A model generated the notes under the pieces. That model did no database searches and was not told the DNA's origin. It worked only from the letters and a program-made list of their open reading frames with translations. Below are positions 52,513 to 62,214 of a stretch of 64,000 nt of DNA, piece after piece. Origin of the DNA: Zasmidium citrigriseum (Eukaryota; Ascomycota; Dothideomycetes; Mycosphaerellales; Mycosphaerellaceae); the NCBI GenBank assembly GCA_002786025.1, contig NHNW01000037.1:186001-250000 (forward strand). The letters are read 5' to 3'. Position 1 is the stretch's first letter, and each line of letters opens with the position of its first letter. The position numbers and the translations under genes are program-made.

Positions 52513-54428
52513 ATGCAGCTCTCCATTCTTGCAAAGTCTTTGCTCGCTGCCCCATTCCTCCTCTCCTCCGCCCTCGCTGCCGCAGTCCCCACCGGCGAGC
52601 TCATCGAAACTCGTGCTTCCTCCGGCTCATCATGCAACAACCCAGCGAACCGCGCCTGCTGGACCAACGGCTTCAACATCCAGACAGACTTCGACAAGAC
52701 CTTTCCATCTACCGGCAACACAGTCTACTACAATCTTGAGCTCACGAACGGGACTTGCAATCCGGATGGCCATGGATCGAGGCAGTGTCTGCTGTTCAAC
52801 GGACAGTATCCGGGACCTGTCATTCGGGCTACTTGGGGAGATCAGCTTTTCATTACTGTGAAGAACTCTTTGCAGGATAATGGTACCACTATTCATTGGC
52901 ATGGTGTGAGGCAGTATCATTCGACTGGGATGGATGGGGTTAATGGTGTTACTGAATGTCCTCTTGCTCCGGGCACATCGAGTAAGTATCGATCGAGTAG
53001 TCCTCACAAAAGTAGATCACTGACCTTTCGCAGGAACGTACTCCTTCCAGGTCACCCAGCACGGCACATCGTGGTACCACGCCCATTTCTCCGCCCAGTA
53101 TGGAGACGGTGTTGTGGGCACCATGATCTTCGACGGACCAGCAACTTCCAATTACGATGTCGATCTTGGAACCTATCCCCTCTCGGACTGGTTCTACATG
53201 ACAGCCTACCAGATCAACTCCATCACCGCCCAGAACTTGCAGAAATTCCAAGGTCCCCCATCTCCAGACAACGTCCTCGTCAACGGAACCAACGTGAATG
53301 CGAACGGCGGTGGCGCTTACAGCAAAACCACTATCCAATCCGGCAAGAGCTACCGGTTGCGATTGATCAACACCGCCGTTGATCAGTTCCTCCAAGTCTC
53401 TCTCGACGGCCATCCCTTCTCGGTGATCTCAACCGACTTCGTCCCCATCAAACCCTTCACAGCAAACTGGCTCATGATGGGCATCGGCCAACGCTACGAC
53501 GTAATCATCACCGCCAACCAAACCGCCGACAACTACTGGTTCCGTGCCAACGTCGCCCGCGCCTGTCTCAGCGATAACAAAGGCGTTGGACGAGCGATCT
53601 GGAGTTACTCAACCGTCAAATCCGCGACCCCATCGAGCAGTCCTCTCCCCGGCGAGCCGCAGAGCTGCGTTGAGCCCGGTCCTCTCACGCCCTTCTGGCC
53701 CCAGCCTGTCCCATCGGGATCTTTCCAATCCTCAGTCAACTCCCTCTCAGTGAACTTCACGCAAGCTGAGATCGTCCCCGGCCAAGGCGCCGTGGTTGTT
53801 TGGGCTTTGAATGATACTTCCATCAACGTCGACTGGGCGAATCCAACGCTTTCGTACATTTTCAATGGGAATACGAGTTATACGGATAGTATGGCTGTGC
53901 TTCCGACTGCGCCGCAAGGGCAGTGGAATTATTGGTTGATTCAGCAGCCGCCGAACTTCCCGCCGATTGCGCATCCGATTCATTTGCATGGTATGTGGTC
54001 TCCCCTTTCGGTTCTTGATGGGCTGCGATTGCTGACTTGATCCAAGGTCATGATTTCTACGTCCTCGGCCAGGGGACTTCGCAGTATGATTCTTCGTCTG
54101 CGAATCTCAACTTCGATACCCCGCCAAGGAGAGATACGGCTACGCTGTACGGTGGTGGATGGCTTGCGTTGGCGTTCAAGTCGGATAACCCTGGTGTTTG
54201 GATGATGCATTGTATGTGTTACTTCTCTTTTTTCCCTCTTGCACTATTGAGTACTGACTCTTTCCAGGCCACATCGCCTGGCACGTCTCCTCCGGCCTTG
54301 GAGCGCAATTCGTCGAAGCTGCCAACCAAATCGTCCTGCCGGATAAGTTTGCGTATGATCAGGAGTGCAGGAATTGGGCGAATTATCAGAAGACGATGTA
54401 TTATCAGAAGGATGATTCGGGGTTGTAA
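52513..54428 (+). CDS. Laccase (ascomycete multicopper oxidase)
   Basis: Exons 52513-52981, 53034-53990, 54047-54211 and 54268-54428; 583 aa. It oxidises phenols and reduces O2 to water outside the cell. Signal peptide MQLSILAKSLLAAPFLLSSALAAA. The four copper motifs are present: HWHG (128-131), WYHAHF (about 171-175), HPIHLHGHDF across the second junction, and HCHIAWHVSSGLG across the third. The protein ends KDDSGL, the C-terminal plug sequence found in ascomycete laccases, which is trimmed after secretion in studied enzymes. Several N-glycosylation sites (NGT, NTS, NFT, NQT). The introns fall at motif junctions and fit the frame. A role in melanin, lignin or phenol handling cannot be chosen from sequence. 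Confidence 0.93.
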
Positions 54429-54725
54429 AAAGAAATGAAGGCGTTTTGGGATAGATAGGACTGAACGAATGTTATGAATTCTGAGATTCTGAGGGCGAGT
54501 GAATGTTGATGTCTGTTTGCATGTGATGACGACAGGGGTCCCCGGGATTTTTAAGTTAGCGTCTCGAAGTTGCGACGCTCCCGCTTCGACAACCTACCAC
54601 CACCACCGAGCTCTGCACATTGTTCTTCTGTGCGGCGCGTCTACCTCGAGGACTTCTTTGAGTCTTTGAGGTTGGTTCTTTGTGCTTGTTGCCCCCTTTC
54701 TTCGACCTTGACTATCTCCGCCGAC

Positions 54726-55603
54726 ATGGCAGGCCGTCAATACTACGGCTACACGTTCCCCAGCCCGGCTACTCCAGTCTCCAGAGAGGCTGGACACCGC
54801 GAGCAGAGTGATGCCCTCGTGGCGAAGGTAAGATGGACTACGTACTCGCCCGGTGTCAACATGCAGTACTGACAGCAAGAAGCAGAACAAGACGCCCGGT
54901 GGTACGGATGGCGCATTCCTCGAGCAGAACAAGACCGCCTCAGAGCAGATTGCTCTCGAGGAGCTTGACCTCAACAAGATGCCCTTGCACACTCTTCCTC
55001 AAGAAGTCAAAGACATGGTAGGAATCTTCAGCCTCTCATAGCATCACATCGAGCGCACTCTAACTCTCCTCTCAGATCCAAGAGTATGTCCTCTGCCACG
55101 TCCAAAAGTTCACCACCCACGACTACGTGCCTGCGGTTCTCTATGCCATCCGCACTTCTAATAAGACGCCCAAGACACTGTACGCGCAGATGAGAGAGAC
55201 CTACTGGAGGAGCGCGACCTTCGAGGTCTCAAGCGCACTCCTCGGCTCTCTCGTCCAGAAGGCGGGTCCGTTCGTGCGCGACATCAAGGAGATCCGAATC
55301 ACCGACGGCATCAAGAACGTGCAGAAGCCCTCCTACTCGCACAATGGATGGGGCGTTCGCATCCAGAAGGAGCGTCAGCCAGACAAAGTAGCAGCAGTCA
55401 TACGCGCTGGTGTGGCATCGGACCGCCTGGACACGTTGGCTGCGACGCATGGCATCGATCGTACGATCCTGAGGGTGGTGATTCATGTCGTGGATGGGGA
55501 TGAGGTTCTCTGGGAGTCGTGGTCATCTGTTCTTGACCGGGAGGTCGTGAAGGAGGCGCTCGAGGTTGCTGGATGCCCTGAGGGTTTTGGACTGCGCGCT
55601 TGA
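54726..55603 (+). CDS. Hypothetical protein, distant relative of the LPxELF array
   Basis: Exons 54726-54827, 54886-55017 and 55076-55603; 253 aa. The acceptor of intron 1 is ambiguous (AG at 54879, 54882 or 54885 all keep the frame or nearly so). Past a disordered N terminus comes LHTLPQEVKDMIQEYVL, then YVPAVL, then SNKTPKTLYAQM, YWRSATFEV. This order (LPxE, a helix ending YV, YxP, T..YAQ, Y..S.TF) parallels the six minus-strand genes further on, so it may be an outlying member in the opposite orientation. A C-terminal part (RTILRVVIHVVDGDEVLWES) is not obviously shared. No known function. Confidence 0.65.
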
Positions 55604-55836
55604 ACGGCCCCTAGTAAGGTGTATCTCACGGGAAGACTTGTCTTGTGACTGCATTGAGCGAGTTCAATATCACGGTTGAAAACGCGTTGCACACGGACAG
55701 GGCACAGAAGGGGCGAGAGAATGAGTGCATCAAATGCTGAATGGGTGAAGTTACAATTTGTACCTACAAGTCCAGGTTTGGCCGATTGCCACGCCTAACA
55801 AGGGCGTTCTACGCTGATAGACTCTGACCAGCAGAA

Positions 55837-56364
55837 TCAGCGCGCAAATCTAAAGCTACAATCCGCAACCGTATTCACAATCCTTCCATCTTCCTTCTTG
55901 ACTCTAATGTTCGTCGTCACCACAGCACGAGGATGAATCTCACAATCATGTTTCTGCAAGCCAAACATGATCCAGTGCCGCATTATTCTCGCCTCAGCCG
56001 GAACTGGCGCCGGAGCATACTTCAACTCGCGAACGATATGGATGTGCTTGATCATCCGCCGGTGAGCTTCGGGTAGAGTGCTGAGGTAGTTGTACAAAGG
56101 TGGATAGTACAGGAAAGACTCGCTCTGCTGGGTGGAAGGATCAATTGTCTGGGGCAGGACAAGGATAAGGTTGCCATAATAGGTGGTCGCGTAGGCTTCC
56201 CGTGTGTACTGGCTGACCTGCATGACTACTGGGATCCGTGAGGGCGTATAGTCCCGCGTGATAGTGAGGGTCGGCTTGGGTTCATCAGGGGTGAAGACGT
56301 GCTTACGGATCTCGTCGAACAACTCTAGTGGAAGGTCATGGATGCGGGTGATGAGCTCGTTCAT
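55837..56364 (-). CDS. LPxELF array member F1
   Basis: One exon, 175 aa, starting at the ATG at 56364 (MNELITRIHDLPLELFDEI); the frame runs 28 codons further up but that part looks like leader. F-box-like start LPLELFDEIRKHVF, then TLTITRDYTP, VMQVSQYTREAYATTYYGNL, a helix TLPEAHRRMIKHIHI and a beta-rich end with VVTTNIRV. F-box proteins usually link targets to Skp1-cullin ligases, but the resemblance is only in the first 45 residues and no Skp1-binding test is possible here. Nearest to F2 (AHRRMIKHIHI, CEIHxxxxVxTNxRVK in both). Confidence 0.75.
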   Translation of the reverse strand: MNELITRIHDLPLELFDEIRKHVFTPDEPKPTLTITRDYTPSRIPVVMQVSQYTREAYATTYYGNLILVLPQTIDPSTQQSESFLYYPPLYNYLSTLPEAHRRMIKHIHIVRELKYAPAPVPAEARIMRHWIMFGLQKHDCEIHPRAVVTTNIRVKKEDGRIVNTVADCSFRFAR

Positions 56365-56834
56365 TTTGGGAGAGTGGCGAACTGTGTTTTGGAGATTTTC
56401 TGGACTTCGATAGTGGGTGAGATGGTTAGACGAGCGTAATGACACCAAAGCCTGTTATATGTCAAATTCGTAGCCTGGTCGAGGCATTGTTTAAGCGAGC
56501 AATAAAGGAACCCTTCCTGCTCTAGTCTAACTGCGATCTATTGTTTCCTGCTTTGATAATCGAATACAAAGGACTTACGAGTCTGGCAGCTGAGAAGCTC
56601 CTTAGTTATGGGATTAGAAAGGGGTGTAATAAAAGGTGCGTCAGCTTGAGATCTTAGAGCGTGATTTGAAACCAGGCTTGATGCTATCAACGCACTACCT
56701 ACCTTGTGAGATTTTTTCATAGTATACGAAGCATGCATCGATCCATGTCGACTACTATGAAATACGCATCGTTAAAGGACCTGGCATGAAGACACAGAAC
56801 GCAGCTTCGTACGTATAGACTCTAACCTGCAGAA
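56365..56834. promoter_or_regulatory. Promoter region of F1, with block shared with F2
   Basis: 470 bases. At about 56478-56525 it has GGTCGAGGCATTGTT, then AATAAAGGAACCC, then CTGCTC, in the same order as upstream of F2 (57487-57545). It points to duplication of gene plus promoter. No other gene seen. Confidence 0.4.
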
Positions 56835-57350
56835 TCAACGCACAATCTTGCACTCCGCCTCCGCGTCCTCGAACTCCCCACCCGCCGTCTTCACTCTAAC
56901 ATTAGTAGAGACGATCCCGTCACGATGGATCTCACAGTCGAATCGTCTCAAAGTTCGCATTAGATCGAACCTCATCCTCTCCGTAGCTTGTGGAATGGGA
57001 GCTTGTTCGAAGCAGTCAATGCCACGACGAATGTGGATATGCTTGATCATCCGACGATGAGCTTGTGGGAGCGAGCTGAGATAGTTGGTCAGCGCAGAGT
57101 AGTCTCTCATGCATTCCTCAAGAATGGTTTCAGGCTCGGGGTCCTCTGGAAGGATGATCGTGAGGGTGCTGTAGTATGAGGAGGCGAAGGTCTCGCGCGT
57201 CTCTTGGCTGACGTGGAGCGTGGATGGAGGCGTAGTCTCGGGTGTGAGGATCACCGATGGAGATGTGCTGTCTGGAGAAAAGACATAGTCGTGGACCTCA
57301 AAGAAGAGTTCAGCTGGAAGGCTTTGGACGCGTGTTGTGAGCTCGTCCAT
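56835..57350 (-). CDS. LPxELF array member F2
   Basis: One exon, 171 aa, ATG at 57350. LPAELFFEVHDYVFSPD start, then a short acidic loop, LHVSQETRETFASSYYSTL, LPQAHRRMIKHIHIRRG and FDCEIHRDGIVSTNVRVK. Ends in ECKIVR, shorter than F1 by four residues. It shares the upstream block with F1. Function unknown; all family comments under F1 apply. Confidence 0.77.
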   Translation of the reverse strand: MDELTTRVQSLPAELFFEVHDYVFSPDSTSPSVILTPETTPPSTLHVSQETRETFASSYYSTLTIILPEDPEPETILEECMRDYSALTNYLSSLPQAHRRMIKHIHIRRGIDCFEQAPIPQATERMRFDLMRTLRRFDCEIHRDGIVSTNVRVKTAGGEFEDAEAECKIVR

Positions 57351-57821
57351 GGCGGTTGCTGTGTCGGGAGTGTGATTTGATCGTTTCGGGGAGGGTTCTT
57401 GGAGCAGATGAAGGATTTTGAGTAGCAGGATATGACAGGCTTTATGTACTTCAGTTGGGCCCGAGGGCGTTATGTGTCTTTTGTATAAGGACCTCGATGC
57501 ATTGTTGAGTCAAAGGAATAAAGAAACCTTGCCTGCTCGACTCCTCATACTATCCATTGTCGATGTTGTGGCTCGTGTCGAACAAAGGGCACCTAGCGCG
57601 TTGGTAAATGGTACTTTCATGAAAAAGGGACACGAAATGGGACACGAAATGTAGGGGCATCAGGGTTGAAATGTTCTTGTTGGTTGAAGGGTCTTGTCGG
57701 TTGAAGGCTTTTGTAATGACTATGAAACACACTCTCCAACATTTCCGGGGCAACGCATCGTTCCATCTCGTCAACCACGGGATGCGCATGAACGATCAGT
57801 TACCACCGCAGAATCAGATTC
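57351..57821. promoter_or_regulatory. Promoter region of F2, with block shared with F1
   Basis: 471 bases. CTCGATGCATTGTT, then AATAAAGAAACC, then CTGCTCGA at about 57487-57542. No gene seen in the rest. Confidence 0.4.
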
Positions 57822-58388
57822 CTACAAAAACAGTGGGATTGGTCCCACTGGAGCGACAAACCTCACAACGGTCCTCAAAGTCCCACCGTGTACACCCTCC
57901 CCCATCCCGCCAACCATGACAACCGTACCAGGAGCCAAAGCATCGTCCCAACGCACGAAAGCCCCACACCGCATGAGGGCATACGCAATGTCCTCTCTCA
58001 CCGTGTTCAGTAGCTGACGACGGGGCCGTAGTGACTGCACGGTGCGTGGGAACTGGACCTCACGCGGAAGATGAAGCGTGCGGATCGCGAAGCGATGGGG
58101 TGGCGGAAGAGAGAGGAGGAATCGTGTGAAGATCTCATGGTCGTCTTCGGAGGGCGATAATGCGGAAGGCACGTATGTGCTGCGTGGGAAGTTGAAGGCG
58201 GTCGAGCCGTAGTAAGTTTGGGCGTATGCGGCGCGCGTGGCACGGCTGATTTGCAGTTGGACGGGGGGCTTGTACTCGCGAGTTAGTGTGATGCTGGCAT
58301 CTGGATCGGGAGTAAAGACATAGTCGCGGATCTGGTCGAAGAGCTCGACAGGGAGGCTGTGGACGCGGGCAACGAAATGGTCGGTCAT
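57822..58388 (-). CDS. LPxELF array member F3
   Basis: One exon, 188 aa, ATG at 58388. LPVELFDQIRDYVFTPDPD, ITLTREYKPPVQLQISRATR, YAQTYYGSTAFNFP, then LPPPHRFAIRTLHLPRE. The C-terminal third (GTVVMVGGMGEGVHGG) differs from F1/F2 and is Gly/Val-rich. AATAAAG/GATAAAGAAAC upstream at about 58586 resembles the F1/F2 block weakly. Confidence 0.75.
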   Translation of the reverse strand: MTDHFVARVHSLPVELFDQIRDYVFTPDPDASITLTREYKPPVQLQISRATRAAYAQTYYGSTAFNFPRSTYVPSALSPSEDDHEIFTRFLLSLPPPHRFAIRTLHLPREVQFPRTVQSLRPRRQLLNTVREDIAYALMRCGAFVRWDDALAPGTVVMVGGMGEGVHGGTLRTVVRFVAPVGPIPLFL

Positions 58389-58685
58389 GTTGGCGGTTGG
58401 AAATTGCTGAGAGTCTGGAAAAAGGTAGGGGATTGAGAGAGCAAGAGAGTTTGAGGCTTAGGGTAGCTATATAATGAAGATCCAAAGGCGTTGTGCGTCG
58501 CTCTAGGATGTGACTTGGGCAGATACGCCGTTACTATGTCATTGCAGGACGAGTGACTTGTGTGGATATCGCAAACCTTGTTTGGATAAAGAAACAACTG
58601 CAGCGTCCTTGTCCTCTTGTTTGATTCGAGATCAATGCCATCGTTATCATACAAAGCCGAGCGATGAAGGGCTTACTCGGCAAGG

Positions 58686-60794
58686 CTAGAGTCGAATCGT
58701 TAGCTGTCCCTCAGCACGCATCTGAAGCCGACCTTCTCTCTCTCTGGTGAGTCGATCCTTGTTCGCATCCTCATAGGCATCGATCGTGGCATTGTAAGCG
58801 CTCAAATACTTGAAGGCTTCATCCACCTCAAGAGTACTGCACTCTTCGATCACAGCACCAGGAACAACGAGCTGCAGGCCTTGTTCCAGAATCTGGGTGG
58901 TATCCTGCCAACGACGAAGGACTTTTTGCTGTCGATCTTCGTCGGCTAGTATCATGGTCTTGAAACAGTCCTCGGCACTCATTGCCTGTACCTTGCCGTC
59001 CTCTCCAAGCGTTACGAATGAGTAAGCCAGACGCCGTGGCCGAAGGCGTGCATGCGCCGACACAGCTGGGTCCACCTCCGACGTCACCAGCAGCGTCCAT
59101 TGTCCTGGCGTGATCGGCGAAGACTTTGGCGGATACTCTTTCTCCAGGAAGCAGAATCGACGGTATGCCTCGTACATTTCGGCAGGTAGTGGTTGCGTCG
59201 GCAAGTCTTCTTCCAGCTTGGCGAACTGCTTTGCGATACCTTGGAGCTCGGATCCCAGATATTCATTGCAGATCTCGGAGGTCAATGAGAGACTCAGCAC
59301 TCCGGCTAGGGTCATGAGGCTATGGATGCGCTCGGGAGAGATGAGGCATTCTTGGAGTGGAAGTGCGAGCGGCACGGTATCGGTGCTGATCTCAGGGGCC
59401 CAAATATTGCCGTCTGGAGAGAGTTTCGACCATGCTATTGATCCGTCGTCCAGGCGAGGAACATTGTTTGGTCGACTGCAGTGCCGGAGGAAGACGATCT
59501 GCGAGAATGGGAAGCCAGTTGAAATGCCACATGGGAATTGCGACGTTGGAATGTTTGGGATGAGGTGTCCGCGCTGGCCGATCAATTCCAAGGATCGTCT
59601 GTACATGCTCGAGCAGGTGAAGTGGATGACTGAGCTTCCGGAGACAACGCCAAGGAGCTTGCGAAGAGAGATTCCTGGAGTCTCGCCCAGGTTGAGGGTT
59701 GAGGGAGCGTAGTCGCGAATAATGCTCTTCAACTCCGCCTTGGTCATGCCTTTGGTATTAGGCAAAATGAGGGCCTTGCCTTGTAGCTTGGCGCCACTCC
59801 AGGCATCGGTGACCAGGCCGAGGATTTCGGAGGATGGCAGCTGGAAGGAACTCAAGTCGATCACTTGCTGACCCTTAATAGCTCGAGCCAGCAGGTCTCT
59901 GCCTTGTGCTGTGTTGACTCGATCAGGCTCGGAAACGAGGCGAGCGAGCAGGCCGGCTTGGAAGTCTTGAAGAAGTTCAGCTTCGGCCAACCAATTGTTA
60001 TCAGAGCTTTGAAGTGCGGCATCGATGACACGAGTGAGAGCGGTAGTCTTGAGGCTGAGTTGACCAACATCTGCCACTTGATCAGCATCCTGGGACTTAC
60101 ATATTGCATTGCAAGTTGGATACTGACCAGCATCGCGGACTTTCGGTTTTACACGGCCAAGCTTCACCTTGAAGTTGTGACCCGGCCACAGACTCCGGAC
60201 AGCATGGCGAGAGACGTTGCCGAACTCATCGCACAGGCCGACCTCTTCAGGAAAGTCGGCAGGAGTGTACGCTCTGAAGTACGCTCCAGCATCCATCAGA
60301 ACATTGTCGTCGGGAAACATGAAGCCGTAGCGTGGCTTCTCCGGCTGAGTGATGTCGATGATGGTGATACCATCGTCGTTGACGATGCGTGGTCCGTACA
60401 GATCCCAATTGATCGGCATGAGGAGAGCTTGAGGACAGTTCTGGCCATGGCTGTCAACGGTGGAGCTCACGAAGAGACAGGTGGCGATGAAAGGAAACAA
60501 CCCATCGTGGGCACGATCCTGCACATCGTCAGCAATGGAAGCATTGGGCTGTAGACAGCTTGGGCAGACCTTGTTCTCGTCAAGCCAGATATCCTTCTCC
60601 CAGTCCAAGTTCTTGGCCTTCATCAGCTCTCGGCGAATGCTGGGAAGATTGGCTTTCCGACTGAACTCTCGCAACACCAGCGAGCACTGAATCACAGCAT
60701 GATCAGCCCAGAGCCAGTGATGGTGCAGAGCAGCCAGCACGCGGTAGCGTGAGCCGACTTTGGCGACGACGAACAGCTGGTGGCGCTGTCCCAT
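58686..60794 (-). CDS. Conserved fungal hypothetical protein (MGQRHQLF type)
   Basis: One long minus-strand frame of 702 codons from the ATG at 60794. A 51-nt segment at 60128-60078 has GTCAGT and AG ends plus a branch-like CTGATC, and is a multiple of three, so the mature protein may be 685 aa (DAG joined to VADVG). The start MGQRHQLFVVAKVGSRYRVLAALHHHWLW is a recurrent start among unnamed ascomycete proteins. Seen: CPSCLQPN (one CxxC), IVNDDGITIIDI, a central GISLRKLLGVVSG, helical C terminus (VEVDEAFKYLSAYNATIDAYED). No catalytic signature identified. It interrupts the LPxELF array and is unrelated to it. Confidence 0.78.
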   Translation of the reverse strand: MGQRHQLFVVAKVGSRYRVLAALHHHWLWADHAVIQCSLVLREFSRKANLPSIRRELMKAKNLDWEKDIWLDENKVCPSCLQPNASIADDVQDRAHDGLFPFIATCLFVSSTVDSHGQNCPQALLMPINWDLYGPRIVNDDGITIIDITQPEKPRYGFMFPDDNVLMDAGAYFRAYTPADFPEEVGLCDEFGNVSRHAVRSLWPGHNFKVKLGRVKPKVRDAGQYPTCNAICKSQDADQVADVGQLSLKTTALTRVIDAALQSSDNNWLAEAELLQDFQAGLLARLVSEPDRVNTAQGRDLLARAIKGQQVIDLSSFQLPSSEILGLVTDAWSGAKLQGKALILPNTKGMTKAELKSIIRDYAPSTLNLGETPGISLRKLLGVVSGSSVIHFTCSSMYRRSLELIGQRGHLIPNIPTSQFPCGISTGFPFSQIVFLRHCSRPNNVPRLDDGSIAWSKLSPDGNIWAPEISTDTVPLALPLQECLISPERIHSLMTLAGVLSLSLTSEICNEYLGSELQGIAKQFAKLEEDLPTQPLPAEMYEAYRRFCFLEKEYPPKSSPITPGQWTLLVTSEVDPAVSAHARLRPRRLAYSFVTLGEDGKVQAMSAEDCFKTMILADEDRQQKVLRRWQDTTQILEQGLQLVVPGAVIEECSTLEVDEAFKYLSAYNATIDAYEDANKDRLTREREGRLQMRAEGQLTIRL

Positions 60795-61135
60795 GTTGAT
60801 GCAGTTGGGTAGTTGAGGAAAGAAGGGAAGAGAGGCGAAGAGCGAGCAGGACCGCAGGAAAGGGAAACTCGTTTGATCTCACTATTCTGCCCGCGTCGAT
60901 CCCCAGCTTGTGCAACGTGACCAGTCGCTCGAGCTCGATGTTGATCCACTCTGACGCCAGGGTAGCTGCAGAGATCTGATGGACGTCTTCCGACCTGTCC
61001 AAATCAAAGCGTGCTTCCGTGTCGTTTTATTCAAGCGTCTCTTGTAAGCAGTGAGGTCGGACCTTCCTTCGATGGCATTAGCATCAGGCACCCTCCTCAT
61101 AACGAAACAGTCTCACCTTATTTCGATTCCATCAC
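60795..61135. other. Intergenic upstream of the MGQRHQLF gene
   Basis: Leader and promoter of the preceding minus-strand gene and the 3' flank of F4. Open frames here have no protein character. Confidence 0.35.
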
Positions 61136-61717
61136 TCAATCGACTCTCTTGTATGGACAACTGATAGTCTCTGTCTTCACTCTGCGCTTCCCATCCTTGC
61201 CGCGTCCATCCTTCACCAAAAGCTCCGCTGACAGAGTCGTAGTGGGATGCAGCGCCTCGCCCCGTCGGAACCCGTTCCTCTTGGGTAAGACCGCAAGATC
61301 AATGCGCTTCCTGAACGTCCATACCGGATGCAGATCTCCAGAACGCTCAGGCTTCGCTGGGTTGCCGGACTGGATCTTGCTTCGCACGCAGTGCACCTTT
61401 GCGATGGAGAGGCGGTGGTGGTCTTCCAGCTTTCTGAGCCATTTGACGAAGGCTTTGTAGGGTTGAAGAGAGCGAGAATCTTCAGCCTCTTGAAAGACGC
61501 GGAAGGTGGTGTTGCGGTAATAGGTCATCGCAAACTCGTGGCGGGTAGCGCGGTCGATTTGGAGTTGGACGGGAGGTTCGAGGTCCAGGGTGATGTCGAC
61601 GGTGTCGGTGGCGGGTGTGAAAACGAGGTCTTTGATGTTTTCGAACAGCTCGGGTGGGAGGCCATGGACTCTCTCGATGAGATCGTCCGTGTCGTCGGTT
61701 GGAGGTGGTGCCGCCAT
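61136..61717 (-). CDS. LPxELF array member F4
   Basis: One exon, 193 aa from the ATG at 61717 (MAAPPPTDDTDDLIERV). The frame is open further up to 61861 but only from a TTG. LPPELFENIKDLVFTPATD, LEPPVQLQIDRATRHEFAMTYYRN, FVKWLRKLEDHHRLSIAKVH, then a basic C terminus (KDGRGKDGKRRVK). Closest to F5 (both start MAAPP, DLIERVxxLPPELF) and F6. Confidence 0.77.
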   Translation of the reverse strand: MAAPPPTDDTDDLIERVHGLPPELFENIKDLVFTPATDTVDITLDLEPPVQLQIDRATRHEFAMTYYRNTTFRVFQEAEDSRSLQPYKAFVKWLRKLEDHHRLSIAKVHCVRSKIQSGNPAKPERSGDLHPVWTFRKRIDLAVLPKRNGFRRGEALHPTTTLSAELLVKDGRGKDGKRRVKTETISCPYKRVD

Positions 61718-62214
61718 AGTGTAGTGTTGTTGTTGTCGGCGGCAGCGAGGAGGGGGAAGTTTTTGTTTTGGCTTCTGAAGTCGAGGCTTGAAGCGGGCGA
61801 TCTCCGTGTCAAAGCAAGCTGGGGGAATGTCTACTCGAGAAGGGGAGGAAGTTGTGGACAAAATGAAAGACTTATGTTATGAGGACTTGCATGCAAATTA
61901 ATTGAAAACCGACAATGGCATCTTATCCTAACCTCGCTGGATCTCCAAGCCATCCCTATCGCGCCATACGTCTGTCGATGAATTCGTTGACACTGCTTCC
62001 ACTCCCTGCACTCGAGACGCCTTAGGTACTTTCTGACCATTGACCAAGTTCATGCTTATTAAATGAACCCGCGATGAAGAGCTTCCCGATCGTCCATATC
62101 CTGAGCATCTGCTCTACACTATTAGTCGATTTTACGCCTGTGCTGTCTTCAGCTTCAGCACTCTCCAATCCAGACCCCCAAGACTTGCTCGATCAACATC
62201 GGCTTTCTATCTCC
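61718..62214. other. Intergenic between F4 and F5, with a doubtful small secreted ORF
   Basis: On the plus strand, an ATG at 62074 opens 71 codons (to 62289) with a signal-peptide-like start (MKSFPIVHILSICSTLLVDF). It overlaps the end of F5 on the other strand and has no second piece, so it is not called as a gene. Confidence 0.3.

Noticed and set aside
60703..61002. 99-codon minus-strand frame upstream of the MGQRHQLF gene
   Set aside because: Non-conserved composition; overlaps the leader and start of the real gene.
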